From Algoriphagus resistens (lineage in GTDB: Bacteria > Bacteroidota > Bacteroidia > Cytophagales > Cyclobacteriaceae): a stretch of 64,000 nucleotides of DNA. The translations under genes were made by a program, and so were the position numbers. Within the stretch, counting starts at the first letter, position 1; each line of letters starts with the position of its first letter. This document shows, in pieces, positions 41,701-51,970 of this stretch. The stretch covers positions 372,001 through 436,000 of the forward strand of contig NZ_LMXN01000001.1 of assembly GCF_001442615.1 (NCBI RefSeq), written 5' to 3'. The notes beneath the pieces were generated by a model, which was given only the letters and a program-made list of their open reading frames with translations, searched no databases and was not told the origin of the DNA.

Positions 41701-43383
41701 ATGAAGGATTTCCCCTGGTTTAAGCATTACCCGGATTCTGTACCAAAGGAAGTAGATTATACCGCCTACGGTAGTGTAGCAGAACTTTTTGAGGAAAGTG
41801 TAACCAAATATGGCGATGCAGTGGCATATGAATGTATGGGAAAGACTATGTCATTCAATCAGCTAAACAAGCTTAGTGAGGATTTTGCATGCTACCTGAC
41901 ACAGGTGCTGCGGTTAAAAAAAGGCAACAGAGTGGCAATTCAGATGCCGAATACCTTACAGTACCCCGTGGTGATGTTTGGGGCACTCCGTGCCGGAATG
42001 ATCGTAGTAAATACCAACCCGCTCTATACGCCTTCCGAGATGCAGCATCAGTTCAAAGATTCCGGCGCCGATCTGATTATCATCGTGGCAAATTTTGCCA
42101 GTAACCTGGAAAAAATCCTGACCAAAATTCCGGCGAAACACATCATCGTAACTGAATTAGGGGATTTACTTGGAGGGGTTAAGGGAACGATAGTCAACCT
42201 GGTGGTGAAGTATATCAAGAAGATGGTGCCGGCATTTTCCATACCCAACGCTATTTCCTTAAAATCAGCTTTGGCCAAGGGGGCAAACCATAAATTCAAG
42301 CCTATTGAAATCTCACTGGAGGATACTGCTTTTCTCCAGTATACTGGAGGGACTACAGGTGTGTCCAAAGGGGCGGAGCTTTCCCACGGAAATATTGTGG
42401 CAAATATGCAGCAAATATCCGCCTGGATGAAGCCAAAATTGAAGGAGCGGGAAGAGATTGTTATTACAGCATTACCGCTTTATCACATTTTTGCCCTGAC
42501 TGTAAATTGCCTTGCCATGCTTAAAATCGGGGCACATAATCTATTGGTTACCAATCCGAGAGACATGCCTGCTTTTTGTAAAGATTTGTCCAAGAAGAAG
42601 TTTACTGTAATCACTGGTGTGAATACCCTGTTTAATGGATTGCTAAATCAAGAAGCATTTAGATCGCTTGATTTTAGTGCATTAAAAATAACTGTAGGAG
42701 GGGGGATGGCTGTACAGAAAGCAACCGCTGAAAAGTGGATGGCAGTGACTGGTACTCCGCTGGCCGAGGGCTATGGGCTTACCGAAACTTCTCCTGTAGC
42801 TTCCTGCAACCCCATCGATGGCACGGAAAGAAATGGTACAATTGGGCTCCCTCTTCCGAATACAGAGTTTATGGTGATTGATGAGCAAGGCAATACACTC
42901 CCCGTAGGTGAGCGAGGAGAACTATGCATCAGGGGTCCCCAGGTGATGAAAGGCTACTGGCATAAACCCAAAGAAACAGCGGAAGTCATGATGGGCGACT
43001 GGTTTAAGTCAGGCGATATAGCCGTCATGGATGAAGATGGCTTTACCAAAATAGTGGATAGAAAAAAGGAGATGATTCTGGTTTCAGGGTTTAATGTATA
43101 TCCCAATGAAGTAGAGGACGTGATCGCTTCTTATCCAGGAGTTTTGGAGGTGGGTGTGATTGGCATTCCGGACGAGAAATCCACTGAACGGGTTGTGGCT
43201 TACGTGGTGGTAAAAGACAAGACTATTACCCAAGATCAAATCATAGCCCATTGCCACGTATCACTTACTAATTACAAATGTCCAAAGGAGATTTATTTTG
43301 TAGATGAACTGCCAAAGTCAAATGTGGGCAAGATCCTAAGAAGAAAGATCAAGGAGGCGCATATGGAAAAGGCGGGAAAATAG
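41701..43383 (+). CDS. fadD: Long-chain fatty-acid-CoA ligase, 560 aa
   Basis: It activates fatty acids to acyl-CoA by an acyl-adenylate. The AMP-binding motif YTGGTTGVSKGAELSH, the GYGLTETSP block, the hinge-type DRKKEMILVSGFNVYPNEVE and the C-terminal Lys in NVGKILRRKIK are all present. Membrane-associated cytoplasmic enzyme. The 220-bp gap before it shows no other feature. Confidence 0.95.
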   Translation: MKDFPWFKHYPDSVPKEVDYTAYGSVAELFEESVTKYGDAVAYECMGKTMSFNQLNKLSEDFACYLTQVLRLKKGNRVAIQMPNTLQYPVVMFGALRAGMIVVNTNPLYTPSEMQHQFKDSGADLIIIVANFASNLEKILTKIPAKHIIVTELGDLLGGVKGTIVNLVVKYIKKMVPAFSIPNAISLKSALAKGANHKFKPIEISLEDTAFLQYTGGTTGVSKGAELSHGNIVANMQQISAWMKPKLKEREEIVITALPLYHIFALTVNCLAMLKIGAHNLLVTNPRDMPAFCKDLSKKKFTVITGVNTLFNGLLNQEAFRSLDFSALKITVGGGMAVQKATAEKWMAVTGTPLAEGYGLTETSPVASCNPIDGTERNGTIGLPLPNTEFMVIDEQGNTLPVGERGELCIRGPQVMKGYWHKPKETAEVMMGDWFKSGDIAVMDEDGFTKIVDRKKEMILVSGFNVYPNEVEDVIASYPGVLEVGVIGIPDEKSTERVVAYVVVKDKTITQDQIIAHCHVSLTNYKCPKEIYFVDELPKSNVGKILRRKIKEAHMEKAGK

Positions 43384-43638
43384 GATCAGGTTGTCTATGT
43401 CATCACCTGGAGTATTAGGTATTTCAGGGACAGGCTCAGAAGGAAGGGGGAAAGCAGATTTATGATTGCATTCTGCGCGACGATGGCTATTTGCTGCTGG
43501 TTTATCGTACTGACACATGCTATTCAAAATCTTTCCGTAGAAAGGCGTCTTTCTCCCATACTATTTCCTGTGAATTCAACTACGTTTTTAATACCTTCTA
43601 TTCTGACCAACTTGGATTTTCTACCAACAATAACACCT

Positions 43639-45207
43639 ATGCTTAAGAAACTTATTCCAGTGGCTGGACTTATGTGTCTTGTTTTTCAAGCTATTGGCCA
43701 AACCACCGACCAGCCTAACATCGTATTTATTCTCGTGGATGATTTAGGGTATTATGACTTGGGAGCTACCGGAAGTTCATTCTATGAAACTCCGAATATT
43801 GATGAGTTGGCTTCTATGTCTTTTCAGTTTACCCAGGGATATACAGCTTCTCCGGTTTGTAGCCCGGCCCGGGCAAGTATTATGACAGGGCTTACACCGG
43901 CGGTTCATGGTGTGACAGACTGGATAGGAGCTGCCTATGGGGAGGGCTGGAGAAAAGCCGGGCGTCATACCAAGCTTCTTCCTCCCGACTATGAGCACGA
44001 GCTGAAAGCCTCGTATGTGACACTTCCAGAAGCAATGGTAGATGCAGGTTATGAAACATTCTTTGCAGGAAAATGGCATTTGGGAGGAGAAGGTTCCTTT
44101 CCGGAAGACCATGGCTTTGAGATTAATATTGGAGGATATGCTGCCGGCAGTCCTATGGGGGGATATTTTGCACCCTATGAAAACCCAAAACTTCCACAAG
44201 GACCGGACGGTGAAAACCTGAGTATGCGATTGGCAGAAGAGACAGCCAAATTCATCGGGAGAGAACATGTTAAGCCCTTTTTTGCGATGCTTTCCTTTTA
44301 TGCGGTACATGGTCCCATTCAGACTACTGAAGAAAAATGGGAGAAATATCGCCTAAAAGCTACCAGTAATGGACTAGCGGATCACGCCTATGCAATGGAG
44401 CGAAGACTTCCTATCAGGCAAGTACAGGACAACCCTGTTTATGCAGGTTTGGTTGAGTCAATGGATGATGCTGTTGGGGTGGTGTTGAACTCACTTAAGG
44501 AACAGGGTCTGGAAGAAAATACCCTAATCGTTTTCACTTCAGATCATGGCGGTGTGGCTTCCGGAGATGCGTATTCTACCTCTAATTTGCCATTAAGAGG
44601 AGGTAAAGGCTATCAGTGGGAAGGTGGGTTGCGCGTTCCATACTTTATCAAAATTCCCGGGCAAAAAGAATTGATTATGCTTTCGACCCCCGCCAGTGGA
44701 ATAGATCTATATCCTACATTGATAGAGCTGGCTGGACTGAAAATGCCTGAGAATACGCGTGTGGAGGGAATAAGTTTGGCACCGGCTATGCAAGGTAAGA
44801 AAATGGCGGAAAGGGCACTGTACTGGCACTATCCACATTATGGCAATCAAGGCGGAGATCCCAGCTCCATAATCAGGAAGGGAGATTGGAAACTGATCTA
44901 TTATTGGGAGGATGAGGGAGTGGAATTATATAACCTCAAGAATGACCCGCAAGAGCAGTATAATCTTTCCTCTAAATATCCTGGAGAAACCGAGAGACTA
45001 ACTGAAAAACTAATGGGCTGGCTTGCAAAAACCAACGCCAATAAACCGACAATTGATCCTCAATACAGTGAGGTGTTGCATCAGGAAGTATTGGATAAAA
45101 ACAAAAATCTGAAAATGCCTGCGCTTGAAGCGGATCGTATCAATATGCTTTCTGAGGACTGGCGTCCGAACGCAGACTGGTGGGGAAGTAACGTGCTTAA
45201 GGATTAA
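43639..45207 (+). CDS. Secreted sulfatase (formylglycine type), 522 aa
   Basis: It removes sulfate esters. ATG 43639 gives signal peptide MLKKLIPVAGLMCLVFQAIG; an upstream 59-codon extension in the same frame is rejected as it would bury the signal. Active-site CSPARASIMTG has Cys74 for formylglycine conversion in C-x-P-x-R, and DD34-35 (ILVDDLGYYD), and the later TSDHGG bind the metal. GYTASPVCSPAR is typical. In context it may desulfate a glycan that feeds the uronate pathway; substrate unproven. Confidence 0.94.
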   Translation: MLKKLIPVAGLMCLVFQAIGQTTDQPNIVFILVDDLGYYDLGATGSSFYETPNIDELASMSFQFTQGYTASPVCSPARASIMTGLTPAVHGVTDWIGAAYGEGWRKAGRHTKLLPPDYEHELKASYVTLPEAMVDAGYETFFAGKWHLGGEGSFPEDHGFEINIGGYAAGSPMGGYFAPYENPKLPQGPDGENLSMRLAEETAKFIGREHVKPFFAMLSFYAVHGPIQTTEEKWEKYRLKATSNGLADHAYAMERRLPIRQVQDNPVYAGLVESMDDAVGVVLNSLKEQGLEENTLIVFTSDHGGVASGDAYSTSNLPLRGGKGYQWEGGLRVPYFIKIPGQKELIMLSTPASGIDLYPTLIELAGLKMPENTRVEGISLAPAMQGKKMAERALYWHYPHYGNQGGDPSSIIRKGDWKLIYYWEDEGVELYNLKNDPQEQYNLSSKYPGETERLTEKLMGWLAKTNANKPTIDPQYSEVLHQEVLDKNKNLKMPALEADRINMLSEDWRPNADWWGSNVLKD

Positions 45208-45342
45208 GGGAAGCCCAGAATATACAGGTTCGTTAATCCTGCCTTAGAGCTTATTTATGACTTAAATTCCAATTTTTAGGGATATCCCGTTATTCCCTGG
45301 CTTTGGGAAAGTTTGATTTTACCGGCGATAAATACCGGCAAT

Positions 45343-45368
45343 AAAAAGCCATCCGAAGATGGCCTTTT
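45343..45368. terminator. Bidirectional terminator between sulfatase and epimerase
   Basis: AGCCATC/GATGGC form a stem flanked by A residues on the left and TTTT on the right, so it can end transcripts from both strands. Confidence 0.7.
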
Positions 45369-45386
45369 CGGAAAGTATTTAACCCA

Positions 45387-46319
45387 TTAGATGACTGATT
45401 CGAAGTACGCTATAGTTTTAATTAATCCTTCTCTAAGCTGAACAGTAGGTTCCCAGTCCAGCTCTTTTTTCGCCAAGTCAATCAGAGGTTTCCTCTGCAT
45501 AGGATCATCCTGAGGCAATGGTAAAAAGACCATTTTACTGGAGCTATTAGTGAGCTCAATGATTTGCTGGGCAAGTTCCAGCATGGTGAATTCTCCCGGG
45601 TTTCCAATGTTTACAGGGCCGGTAAAACCATCGCGGCTATTCATAAGCCTGTACATTCCTTCAATATTATCATCTACATAGCAGAAGGAACGCGTTTGTT
45701 TCCCGTCCCCATACATGGTAATATCTTTTCCCTGAAGCGCCTGTACAATGAAATTGCTCACTACTCGTCCATCATTTGGATGCATTCTAGGGCCATAAGT
45801 ATTAAAAATCCGCATTACTTTAATAGCCACTTTATGCTGGCGGTGGTAGTCGAAAAAGAGCGTTTCTGCGCATCTTTTGCCTTCATCGTAACAAGCTCTA
45901 GGGCCGAGCGTGTTTACGCTCCCTTTATAGGATTCTGGTTGTGGATGGACTTCAGGATCTCCATAGATTTCAGAGGTACTCGCTTGTAAGATTTTGATTT
46001 TTAATCTTTTTGCTAGGCCAAGCATATTCATGGCTCCGATCACAGACGTTTTGGTGGTCTGCACTGGATCAAATTGATAATGAATAGGTGAGGCAGGGCA
46101 TGCCAAATTATAGATTTCATCCACCTCGACATAGAGCGGGTGGGTGACATCGTGACGAAGCAATTCAAAATTCTTATTGTCAAGAAGATGGTGGATATTT
46201 CTTCTGTTACCCGTAAAAAAATTATCTACACATAGAACTTCATTCCCTTCTTTTAGAAGGCGGTCACAAAGGTGACTGCCAAGAAATCCGCCGCCACCAC
46301 TTACTAATATTCGTTTCAT
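45387..46319 (-). CDS. UDP-glucuronate decarboxylase (UDP-xylose synthase)-like, 310 aa
   Basis: A short-chain NAD(P)-dependent enzyme that would convert UDP-glucuronate to UDP-xylose, or an epimerase of that family. Rossmann motif GGGGFLGSH (8-16) and catalytic Y144-x-x-x-K148 (CYDEGK) are clear. [15 protein letters not shown] and [15 protein letters not shown] are hallmarks of UXS. It is located downstream of the acetyltransferase on the same strand, 100 bp away. It may supply nucleotide sugar for a surface glycan rather than catabolism. Confidence 0.9.
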   Translation of the reverse strand: MKRILVSGGGGFLGSHLCDRLLKEGNEVLCVDNFFTGNRRNIHHLLDNKNFELLRHDVTHPLYVEVDEIYNLACPASPIHYQFDPVQTTKTSVIGAMNMLGLAKRLKIKILQASTSEIYGDPEVHPQPESYKGSVNTLGPRACYDEGKRCAETLFFDYHRQHKVAIKVMRIFNTYGPRMHPNDGRVVSNFIVQALQGKDITMYGDGKQTRSFCYVDDNIEGMYRLMNSRDGFTGPVNIGNPGEFTMLELAQQIIELTNSSSKMVFLPLPQDDPMQRKPLIDLAKKELDWEPTVQLREGLIKTIAYFESVI

Positions 46320-46419
46320 TCAATTAAGGAAAAGGTTCAAAAATTATTGCGGCCAAAAATAAGCAAATGTTTTTCAAATTCAGGAAATCCCAAGGCGGAA
46401 AGGTAGAATGGTTTTCCCG

Positions 46420-46974
46420 TTACACCAGATGTTTGATCACTGTGGCAGGATTGCCCCCGATGACTACATCAGCCGGGAAACTTTTTGTTACCACAGCTCC
46501 GGCAGCTACCACAGTTCTAGCTCCGATAGTCACTCCGGGACATAACACAGCAGATCCGCCTATCCAGACATCAGAACCTATGGAGATGGGTTTTCCGTAC
46601 TCCCACATTTCTCCCCGTTTTACCGGATCAAGTGGGTGAGTGGCAGGATAAAACTGAACATTGGGAGCTACAAAAACGCGATCGCCAAGGATGACCTTGC
46701 AGACATCTAGCACCACGCAGTTGAAGTTGAAGAATACATCATCTCCAACTTCTATATTTGAGCCGTAGTCGCAGTAGAAAGGAGGCTCTACCCAGAAATT
46801 CTTTCCGGCTTTGCCGAAGATTTTCCGGGCAAGGGAAATTCTAAATTCAATATCCCCGGGATCTGAATCATTGAATAATTTTATCAGCCTTCGAACGTGC
46901 AGGCGCTCAGCTACCAATTCCGGATCAGCAGCTTGGTAGAGCTCACCTGCAAGCATTTTTTCCTTTTCGGTCAC
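46420..46974 (-). CDS. Sugar O-acetyltransferase (maltose acetyltransferase-like), 184 aa
   Basis: A left-handed beta-helix (hexapeptide) acetyltransferase. The N-terminal [20 protein letters not shown] is the Maa/NodL cap, followed by hexapeptide repeats and YPATHPLDP with the catalytic His. It acetylates a mono- or disaccharide with acetyl-CoA. It overlaps the uxuA stop by 4 bp, so it is part of the uronate operon; a role in sugar detoxification is inferred. Confidence 0.9.
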   Translation of the reverse strand: MTEKEKMLAGELYQAADPELVAERLHVRRLIKLFNDSDPGDIEFRISLARKIFGKAGKNFWVEPPFYCDYGSNIEVGDDVFFNFNCVVLDVCKVILGDRVFVAPNVQFYPATHPLDPVKRGEMWEYGKPISIGSDVWIGGSAVLCPGVTIGARTVVAAGAVVTKSFPADVVIGGNPATVIKHLV

Positions 46975-48146
46975 TTTTTTTGGCTGTAAAGCAAAGCAGC
47001 TTCCACTCCCCGGATTTCTGCAAGTCCTTTTAATCTGCCGATTGCTGAATAGCCAGGATTGGTTTTTTTGTTTAAATCATCCAGCATCAGATGGCCATGG
47101 TCAGGCCGCATTGGCAGGCTTTTGCCCCGCTTCTGCTGCACCTGGATGATTTCATCGATTACCGCTACCATCGGTACGTTTCCTTCCAGGTGATTGTCTT
47201 CAAAGAAATTGCCTTCCTCATCCCGTTTGGTGCTGCGTAAATGGATGAAATGGATATTATTGCCAAATTCCCTTACCATCGCAGGGAGATCATTGTCCGC
47301 TCTTACTCCAAAAGATCCGGTACAGAATGTTAAGCCATTATTGGGACTAGGCTGATCCCTCAGAATTCTGCGCGCATCTTCCGCTGTGCTCATAATCCGT
47401 GGCAACCCGAATAATGGAAATGGAGGATCATCTGGATGAATAGCCACTGAGACCCCATTTTCTTCGGCTACGGGCACGATAGCATCCAAAAATAACCTCA
47501 AATGCTCCGCGAGTTTTGTGGCATCGATTCCATCATAAGTTGCGAGCATGGTCTTGAATTCTTCCAATGTATATCCAATCTCGGAGCCTGGAAGTCCTTT
47601 CAGGATATTGTCAAAGATCATTTGGTGCTTTGCTGGGGTAAGCGCTTCGTAATACGCTTTCACTTCAGCATATTCCTGTTCAGAGTATTCATCTTTTGCG
47701 CCAGCTCTTTGTAGAATAAAAAGGTCAAATGCCTGAACGGCTTTTTTCTCGTACAGTAAAGCTTTTGCACCGTTTGGGAGCTCGTATTCTAAGTCTGTCC
47801 TAGTCCAATCAAGAATAGGCATAAAATTATAGCAAACAGTGAAAATGCCTTCTGCTGCAAGATTTCGGAGGGTCTCCTTATAGTTTTCGATTACTTCCAG
47901 ATAATTTCCGGAGCGTGTTTTGATGACTTCATGGACAGGGACAGATTCCACAACTGACCAGGTCAGTCCTGCAGCCTCAATGACGTTTTTGCGTTTTTTG
48001 ATTTCCTCCCTGGACCAGGTTTCCCCATTGGGAATATGGTGAAGCGCAGTCACAATTCCCGTTGCTCCTGACTGAAGTATATCTCTTAGGCTTACTGGGT
48101 CATTTGGGCCATACCATCTCATGGTTTGCTCCATTGTATAGGTCAT
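46971..48146 (-). CDS. uxuA: Mannonate dehydratase, 391 aa
   Basis: It dehydrates D-mannonate to 2-keto-3-deoxygluconate, the third step of D-glucuronate breakdown. A TIM-barrel enzyme starting [20 protein letters not shown]; the segments [18 protein letters not shown] and the MRPDHGH metal region are diagnostic. Length is typical (about 390-395). It follows the mannonate oxidoreductase on the same strand by 58 bp. Confidence 0.97.
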   Translation of the reverse strand: MTYTMEQTMRWYGPNDPVSLRDILQSGATGIVTALHHIPNGETWSREEIKKRKNVIEAAGLTWSVVESVPVHEVIKTRSGNYLEVIENYKETLRNLAAEGIFTVCYNFMPILDWTRTDLEYELPNGAKALLYEKKAVQAFDLFILQRAGAKDEYSEQEYAEVKAYYEALTPAKHQMIFDNILKGLPGSEIGYTLEEFKTMLATYDGIDATKLAEHLRLFLDAIVPVAEENGVSVAIHPDDPPFPLFGLPRIMSTAEDARRILRDQPSPNNGLTFCTGSFGVRADNDLPAMVREFGNNIHFIHLRSTKRDEEGNFFEDNHLEGNVPMVAVIDEIIQVQQKRGKSLPMRPDHGHLMLDDLNKKTNPGYSAIGRLKGLAEIRGVEAALLYSQKK

Positions 48147-48204
48147 AGTATTTTGAGTTTAAGATCGACTTATTTGAAATTTGAGATGTCAAATAATTAA
48201 TTTT

Positions 48205-49023
48205 TTATACTCCTGAATAGGCGCTAAATCCACCGTCAACAGCGACGATAGTTCCTGTTACAAAATCGGAGGCATCAGCGCAAAGCCAGTGAAGTGTACC
48301 ATGAAGATCCTCAGGTTTGCCAAATTTTGCCATAGGTGTATGGCTCATTATCTGATTACCCCTTCCGGTAAGGCTTCCGTCAGGTTCGGTTAGAAGAGCC
48401 CTGTTTTGATCAGTCAGAAAGAAACCAGGTGCGATTGCATTTACCCGGAAGGATGGGCCATGTTTGGAGCAAAGTTCTACAGAAAGGAATTTGGTCAGAT
48501 TATCGATAGCGGCTTTGGCAGAAGCATAACCCATCACCCGGGTCATCGGTCGTGAGGCGGCCATGGAGCTGATGTTGATGATATTGCCTTTGCCGTTTTT
48601 GAGCATCAGCGGAAAAAGGATTTTGGAGGGAATTGCCGTTCCCAAGTAGTTAAGATCCATGACTTTGCGCAAGCTGTCCAAGTCCAAATCCTTCAAAGTT
48701 TTGTCCGGTGTGATCACTGCACCGGGCATGTTTCCGCCTGCGGCATTGATTAAAATATCGATATAGCCATGTTCTTTTTCTATAGCGGAATAGGTACTTT
48801 CTACACTTTTTTCATCTGTGACATCACAGATATAGCCAGAGGCAGTACCTCCTGCGGATTGGATTTGTCTGACCAGTTCATCTACTTTTGCAGGGGTGCG
48901 TCCTAGGATAAGGACTTCAGCACCTTCCCTGCCTAGGTACAAACTCATCGATGTGCCCAGTACACCGGTGGCACCGGAAAATGCTATTTTTTTCCCCTGC
49001 AGGGAAAATAGGAAATTACTCAT
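48205..49023 (-). CDS. uxuB: SDR-family D-mannonate oxidoreductase (fructuronate reductase), 272 aa
   Basis: It interconverts D-fructuronate and D-mannonate with NAD(H). It is the short-chain dehydrogenase type (not the long-chain UxuB), with GATGVLGTSMSL cofactor site and catalytic YASAK. Context between uxaC and uxuA supports the assignment. It starts two bases after uxaC. No signal peptide. Confidence 0.88.
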   Translation of the reverse strand: MSNFLFSLQGKKIAFSGATGVLGTSMSLYLGREGAEVLILGRTPAKVDELVRQIQSAGGTASGYICDVTDEKSVESTYSAIEKEHGYIDILINAAGGNMPGAVITPDKTLKDLDLDSLRKVMDLNYLGTAIPSKILFPLMLKNGKGNIINISSMAASRPMTRVMGYASAKAAIDNLTKFLSVELCSKHGPSFRVNAIAPGFFLTDQNRALLTEPDGSLTGRGNQIMSHTPMAKFGKPEDLHGTLHWLCADASDFVTGTIVAVDGGFSAYSGV

Positions 49024-49025
49024 AA

Positions 49026-50465
49026 TTACACGTGAAAGTTTTTTTGGTCAAAGTCAAAATAGTTTTTTGCATTGTAATAGCAAATATCGGAAATGATACC
49101 GCCCAACCATTTTTCATCCCAAGGAAGTTCGCCATTGGCTACATCCTGTCCAAATAGATTACATAGAATTCTACGGAAATATTCATGACGGGGGAAAGAA
49201 AGGAAACTACGGGAATCCGTAAGCATCCCTATGAAGCAACTGATCAGCCCCATATTGGATAGGGTATTGAGCTGCTTCTCCATGCCGTCTTTCTGGTCTA
49301 GGTACCACCATCCTGAACCAAATTGGATTTTACCTTTTACAGATCCATCGTTATAATTACCGATCATGGTAGCAAAAACTTCGTTATCACGGGGATTGAG
49401 GTTGTAAATTACTGTTTTGCTTAATTGATCTTCTGAATTCAGCTCATTGAAAAACCCGGACATAGCAGTTGCCTGATCAAAATCGCCTATGGAATCATAA
49501 CCGGTATCTGGACCCAATAATCGCAGAGAACGCTCATTGGTATTCCTCAAGGCCCCCAGGTGGAACTGCTGCACCCACCCCTTCGCATGATACATTTTGC
49601 AAAGGGCAAGTAGGGTAGTGTATTTGAAGAAACTAACCTCTTGTTTGGAAAGTGATTTGCCCATGATGACATCAGCAAAAAGGGAATCTATGGAAAAGGC
49701 GTCTTCCTTAAAGAAATACAACTGCTCCTGTCCATGATCAGATAGCCTGCAGCCACGTTCGTGGAAGTATTCTATCCTGTTTTGTAGGGCCTCCAACAGC
49801 TTGTCGTATGAGGTGATTTCGAAACCGGCACTTTTTCCCAGTTTCGAGATATAAGTCTTATATTCTGCCGGGTTATCTACCGCAAAAGACTTATCTGGCC
49901 TAAATGCCGGATACATCCCCAGCTCGTTTCCCTTATTGTGAAAGGAAATATGCTGGTCCAAGGAATCTGCCGGGTCGTCAGTAGAACACACAACTTCAAC
50001 CTTCATTTTTGCCAATAGCCCTTGGGTGGAATAAGAATCCTGCGTTAAGATCTGATTGCATTGGTTGTAAACTTCAGACGCATTTTTTTCTGAGAGCAAC
50101 TCCTCGACCCCGAAATACCTTTTCAGTTCTAAGTGAGACCAGTGATATAGCGGGTTCCTTAGCGTATAAGGTAGTGTTTTTGCCCAATTTTTAAATTTGT
50201 CCTCGTCGGAGCCATTTCCGGTAATAAACTTTTCATCGATCCCGTAAGTCCGCATTGCCCTCCATTTGTAATGGTCACCTGCAAGCCAGATTTTAGAGAT
50301 ATTTTCAAACTTTTTGTTGGCATTTATTTCAGCAGGCGGAAGGTGATTATGATAATCTATGATCGGCAGATCCTTGGCGTACTGATGATAAAGTATCTTG
50401 GCAAAATCATTCTGCAATAAAAAATCATCAGATAAGAATGACGCTTTCGTCGATGAATAAGGCAT
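49026..50465 (-). CDS. uxaC: Glucuronate isomerase (uronate isomerase), 479 aa
   Basis: It isomerises D-glucuronate to D-fructuronate (and galacturonate to tagaturonate). An amidohydrolase-like TIM barrel with DYHNHLPPAEI near the N-terminus and RHEYFRRILCN near the C-terminus. First gene of the minus-strand operon, divergent from the LacI gene. The operator at 50545-50558 lies about 80 bp upstream of the ATG, so uronate-responsive repression is predicted. Confidence 0.97.
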   Translation of the reverse strand: MPYSSTKASFLSDDFLLQNDFAKILYHQYAKDLPIIDYHNHLPPAEINANKKFENISKIWLAGDHYKWRAMRTYGIDEKFITGNGSDEDKFKNWAKTLPYTLRNPLYHWSHLELKRYFGVEELLSEKNASEVYNQCNQILTQDSYSTQGLLAKMKVEVVCSTDDPADSLDQHISFHNKGNELGMYPAFRPDKSFAVDNPAEYKTYISKLGKSAGFEITSYDKLLEALQNRIEYFHERGCRLSDHGQEQLYFFKEDAFSIDSLFADVIMGKSLSKQEVSFFKYTTLLALCKMYHAKGWVQQFHLGALRNTNERSLRLLGPDTGYDSIGDFDQATAMSGFFNELNSEDQLSKTVIYNLNPRDNEVFATMIGNYNDGSVKGKIQFGSGWWYLDQKDGMEKQLNTLSNMGLISCFIGMLTDSRSFLSFPRHEYFRRILCNLFGQDVANGELPWDEKWLGGIISDICYYNAKNYFDFDQKNFHV

Positions 50466-50544
50466 TGGTTATTTAGGCTAAATTTCTACAACTTAATATT
50501 GACCTAAAAATACCCTGAATCGACTTCATTTGAGCAATAAAATG

Positions 50545-50558
50545 CGGAAACGATTTCG
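50545..50558. promoter_or_regulatory. LacI-type operator 1 (uxaC/lacI divergent region)
   Basis: CGGAAACGATTTCG is an imperfect 14-bp palindrome matching CGNAAWCGWTTNCG, in the divergent region, 80 bp from uxaC and 84 bp from the regulator ATG. The matching sites at 57050 and 62156 make this a credible regulon site. Confidence 0.82.
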
Positions 50559-50641
50559 AAATTATGCAGGCGGTATAGGCATAATACGGGTAATGATTTG
50601 TATTTTGCACATCATAATTAACCCAGAATTCCCCTAATACC

Positions 50642-51664
50642 ATGGCCTCAGGAATTAGTTTAAAAGAGTTGGCCGCTGAACTAAAGCTTGCCCCATCCAC
50701 AGTCTCAAGAGCTTTAAACGACAGTTACGAGATATCTGAAGCAACTAAGAAAAAGGTGATCAGCATGGCTGAAAAGCTGAATTACCATGCCAATCCGTTT
50801 GCACGGAGTTTGCGCGAAAACAAGAGCAAAACCATTGCTGTAATCATTCCAGAGCGCATCAACAACTTCTTTGCCCAAGTGATGGATGGGATAGAAGAAA
50901 TTGCGCAGGAGCATGGCTATCATTTGTTGGTATACAATACCCATGAGGATGTGGAGCGGGAAAAGAAAATTGTCAATCTCTTGCTGAACGGCCGTGCCGA
51001 TGCGATTGTCATGTCAGTGTCAAGCCAGACCAGCGACATATCCCATTTAATGAAATTGCATGAGAGGGGTCTTCCGATCATATTTTTTGACAGGGTAAGG
51101 TCTGAAATTCCGACGACCAAATTTATTACCAATGATTATGAAAGCGCTTTTGAAGGCACCAAGCATTTGATTAATCAAGGTTGTAAAAAAATAGCCTTAC
51201 TTACCCTTGGTAAAGACCTATCAACAACGAAAGAACGGCAGCGTGGATATAATGATGCAATCTTAAGTGAAGGCTGGGAACTGGATCCTGCATTGACATT
51301 ATACTGCAGCCATGAGGAAGATAGTAATGTTGAATTGATCGAAAAACTGTTAAAATCTTCCGATAAGCCTGACGGAATTTTGGCATCCGTGGAGAAATTG
51401 GCATTTGCGACATATCAAACCGTAAAGAAAACTACGCTAAGTATCCCTTCCGATTTAAAATTGATCAGTTTCTCCAATGCTTCTGTGGCCAATCTGCTAA
51501 ATCCCTCTCTGACAACGATTACCCAGCCGGCAGTGTCTATTGGGAATGAATGTGCAAAGTTGCTCATCAAGAAACTGACCAAGCCAAAACACTATGAGCT
51601 TTTGGATCAGGTGATTACAATCCCATCGAAGATCACAGTTAGGGAATCGACGTTGGTAGAGTAA
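50642..51664 (+). CDS. LacI-family transcriptional regulator, 340 aa
   Basis: The N-terminal helix-turn-helix and hinge read SLKELAAELKLAPSTVSRAL, then LNYHANPFARSLR, the LacI signature. A periplasmic-binding-protein-like effector domain follows (ITVRESTLVE at the end). It probably represses uxaC operon and the two susC operons and is relieved by a uronate-pathway intermediate; the effector is inferred. It starts 176 bp from uxaC, facing away. Confidence 0.95.
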   Translation: MASGISLKELAAELKLAPSTVSRALNDSYEISEATKKKVISMAEKLNYHANPFARSLRENKSKTIAVIIPERINNFFAQVMDGIEEIAQEHGYHLLVYNTHEDVEREKKIVNLLLNGRADAIVMSVSSQTSDISHLMKLHERGLPIIFFDRVRSEIPTTKFITNDYESAFEGTKHLINQGCKKIALLTLGKDLSTTKERQRGYNDAILSEGWELDPALTLYCSHEEDSNVELIEKLLKSSDKPDGILASVEKLAFATYQTVKKTTLSIPSDLKLISFSNASVANLLNPSLTTITQPAVSIGNECAKLLIKKLTKPKHYELLDQVITIPSKITVRESTLVE

Positions 51665-51970
51665 CAAAGACGGTTGAAAAAATGTATGCGCTGCTCCAAT
51701 TAGTTGGGCAGCTTTTTTTAGTCATTCCCTTAGCTACGGCCATTCCCCGGGATCAAAATTGATGCAGTTAGGTGCCTATCTCCGCATGTCCGATGCGAGC
51801 AGAAGAGAAGTAATTTATTGTATTGTTAAAACAGTTTTCCAAGGAATAGATAGGCTTCCAGATGATAAAAAATAGGGAGACCAATCCATTGAATTGATCT
51901 CCCTGACTTAAGCTCTCCAGTACAGTTTATGAATTATCGGTTATAATTTGTCCTGCAAGCTATCCATTGC
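51665..51970. other. Intergenic region (306 bp) between lacI and susD
   Basis: It holds the lacI terminator (GCTGCTC/GGGCAGC stem with T-run near 51689-51719) and, nearer susD, the minus-strand terminator at 51862-51904. No gene is supported. Confidence 0.6.
51862..51904 (-). terminator. Terminator after first susD
   Basis: On the minus strand AGGGAGATCAAT pairs with ATTGGTCTCCCT (one G-T) around a short loop and is followed by ATTTTTTATC. Confidence 0.8.

Noticed and set aside
43462..43638. Upstream extension of the sulfatase
   Set aside because: It would place a signal peptide at residue 60; the ATG at 43639 gives a normal signal.
43777..44310. Minus-strand ORF of 177 codons opposite the sulfatase
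   Set aside because: Antisense shadow; the sulfatase motifs fix the coding strand.
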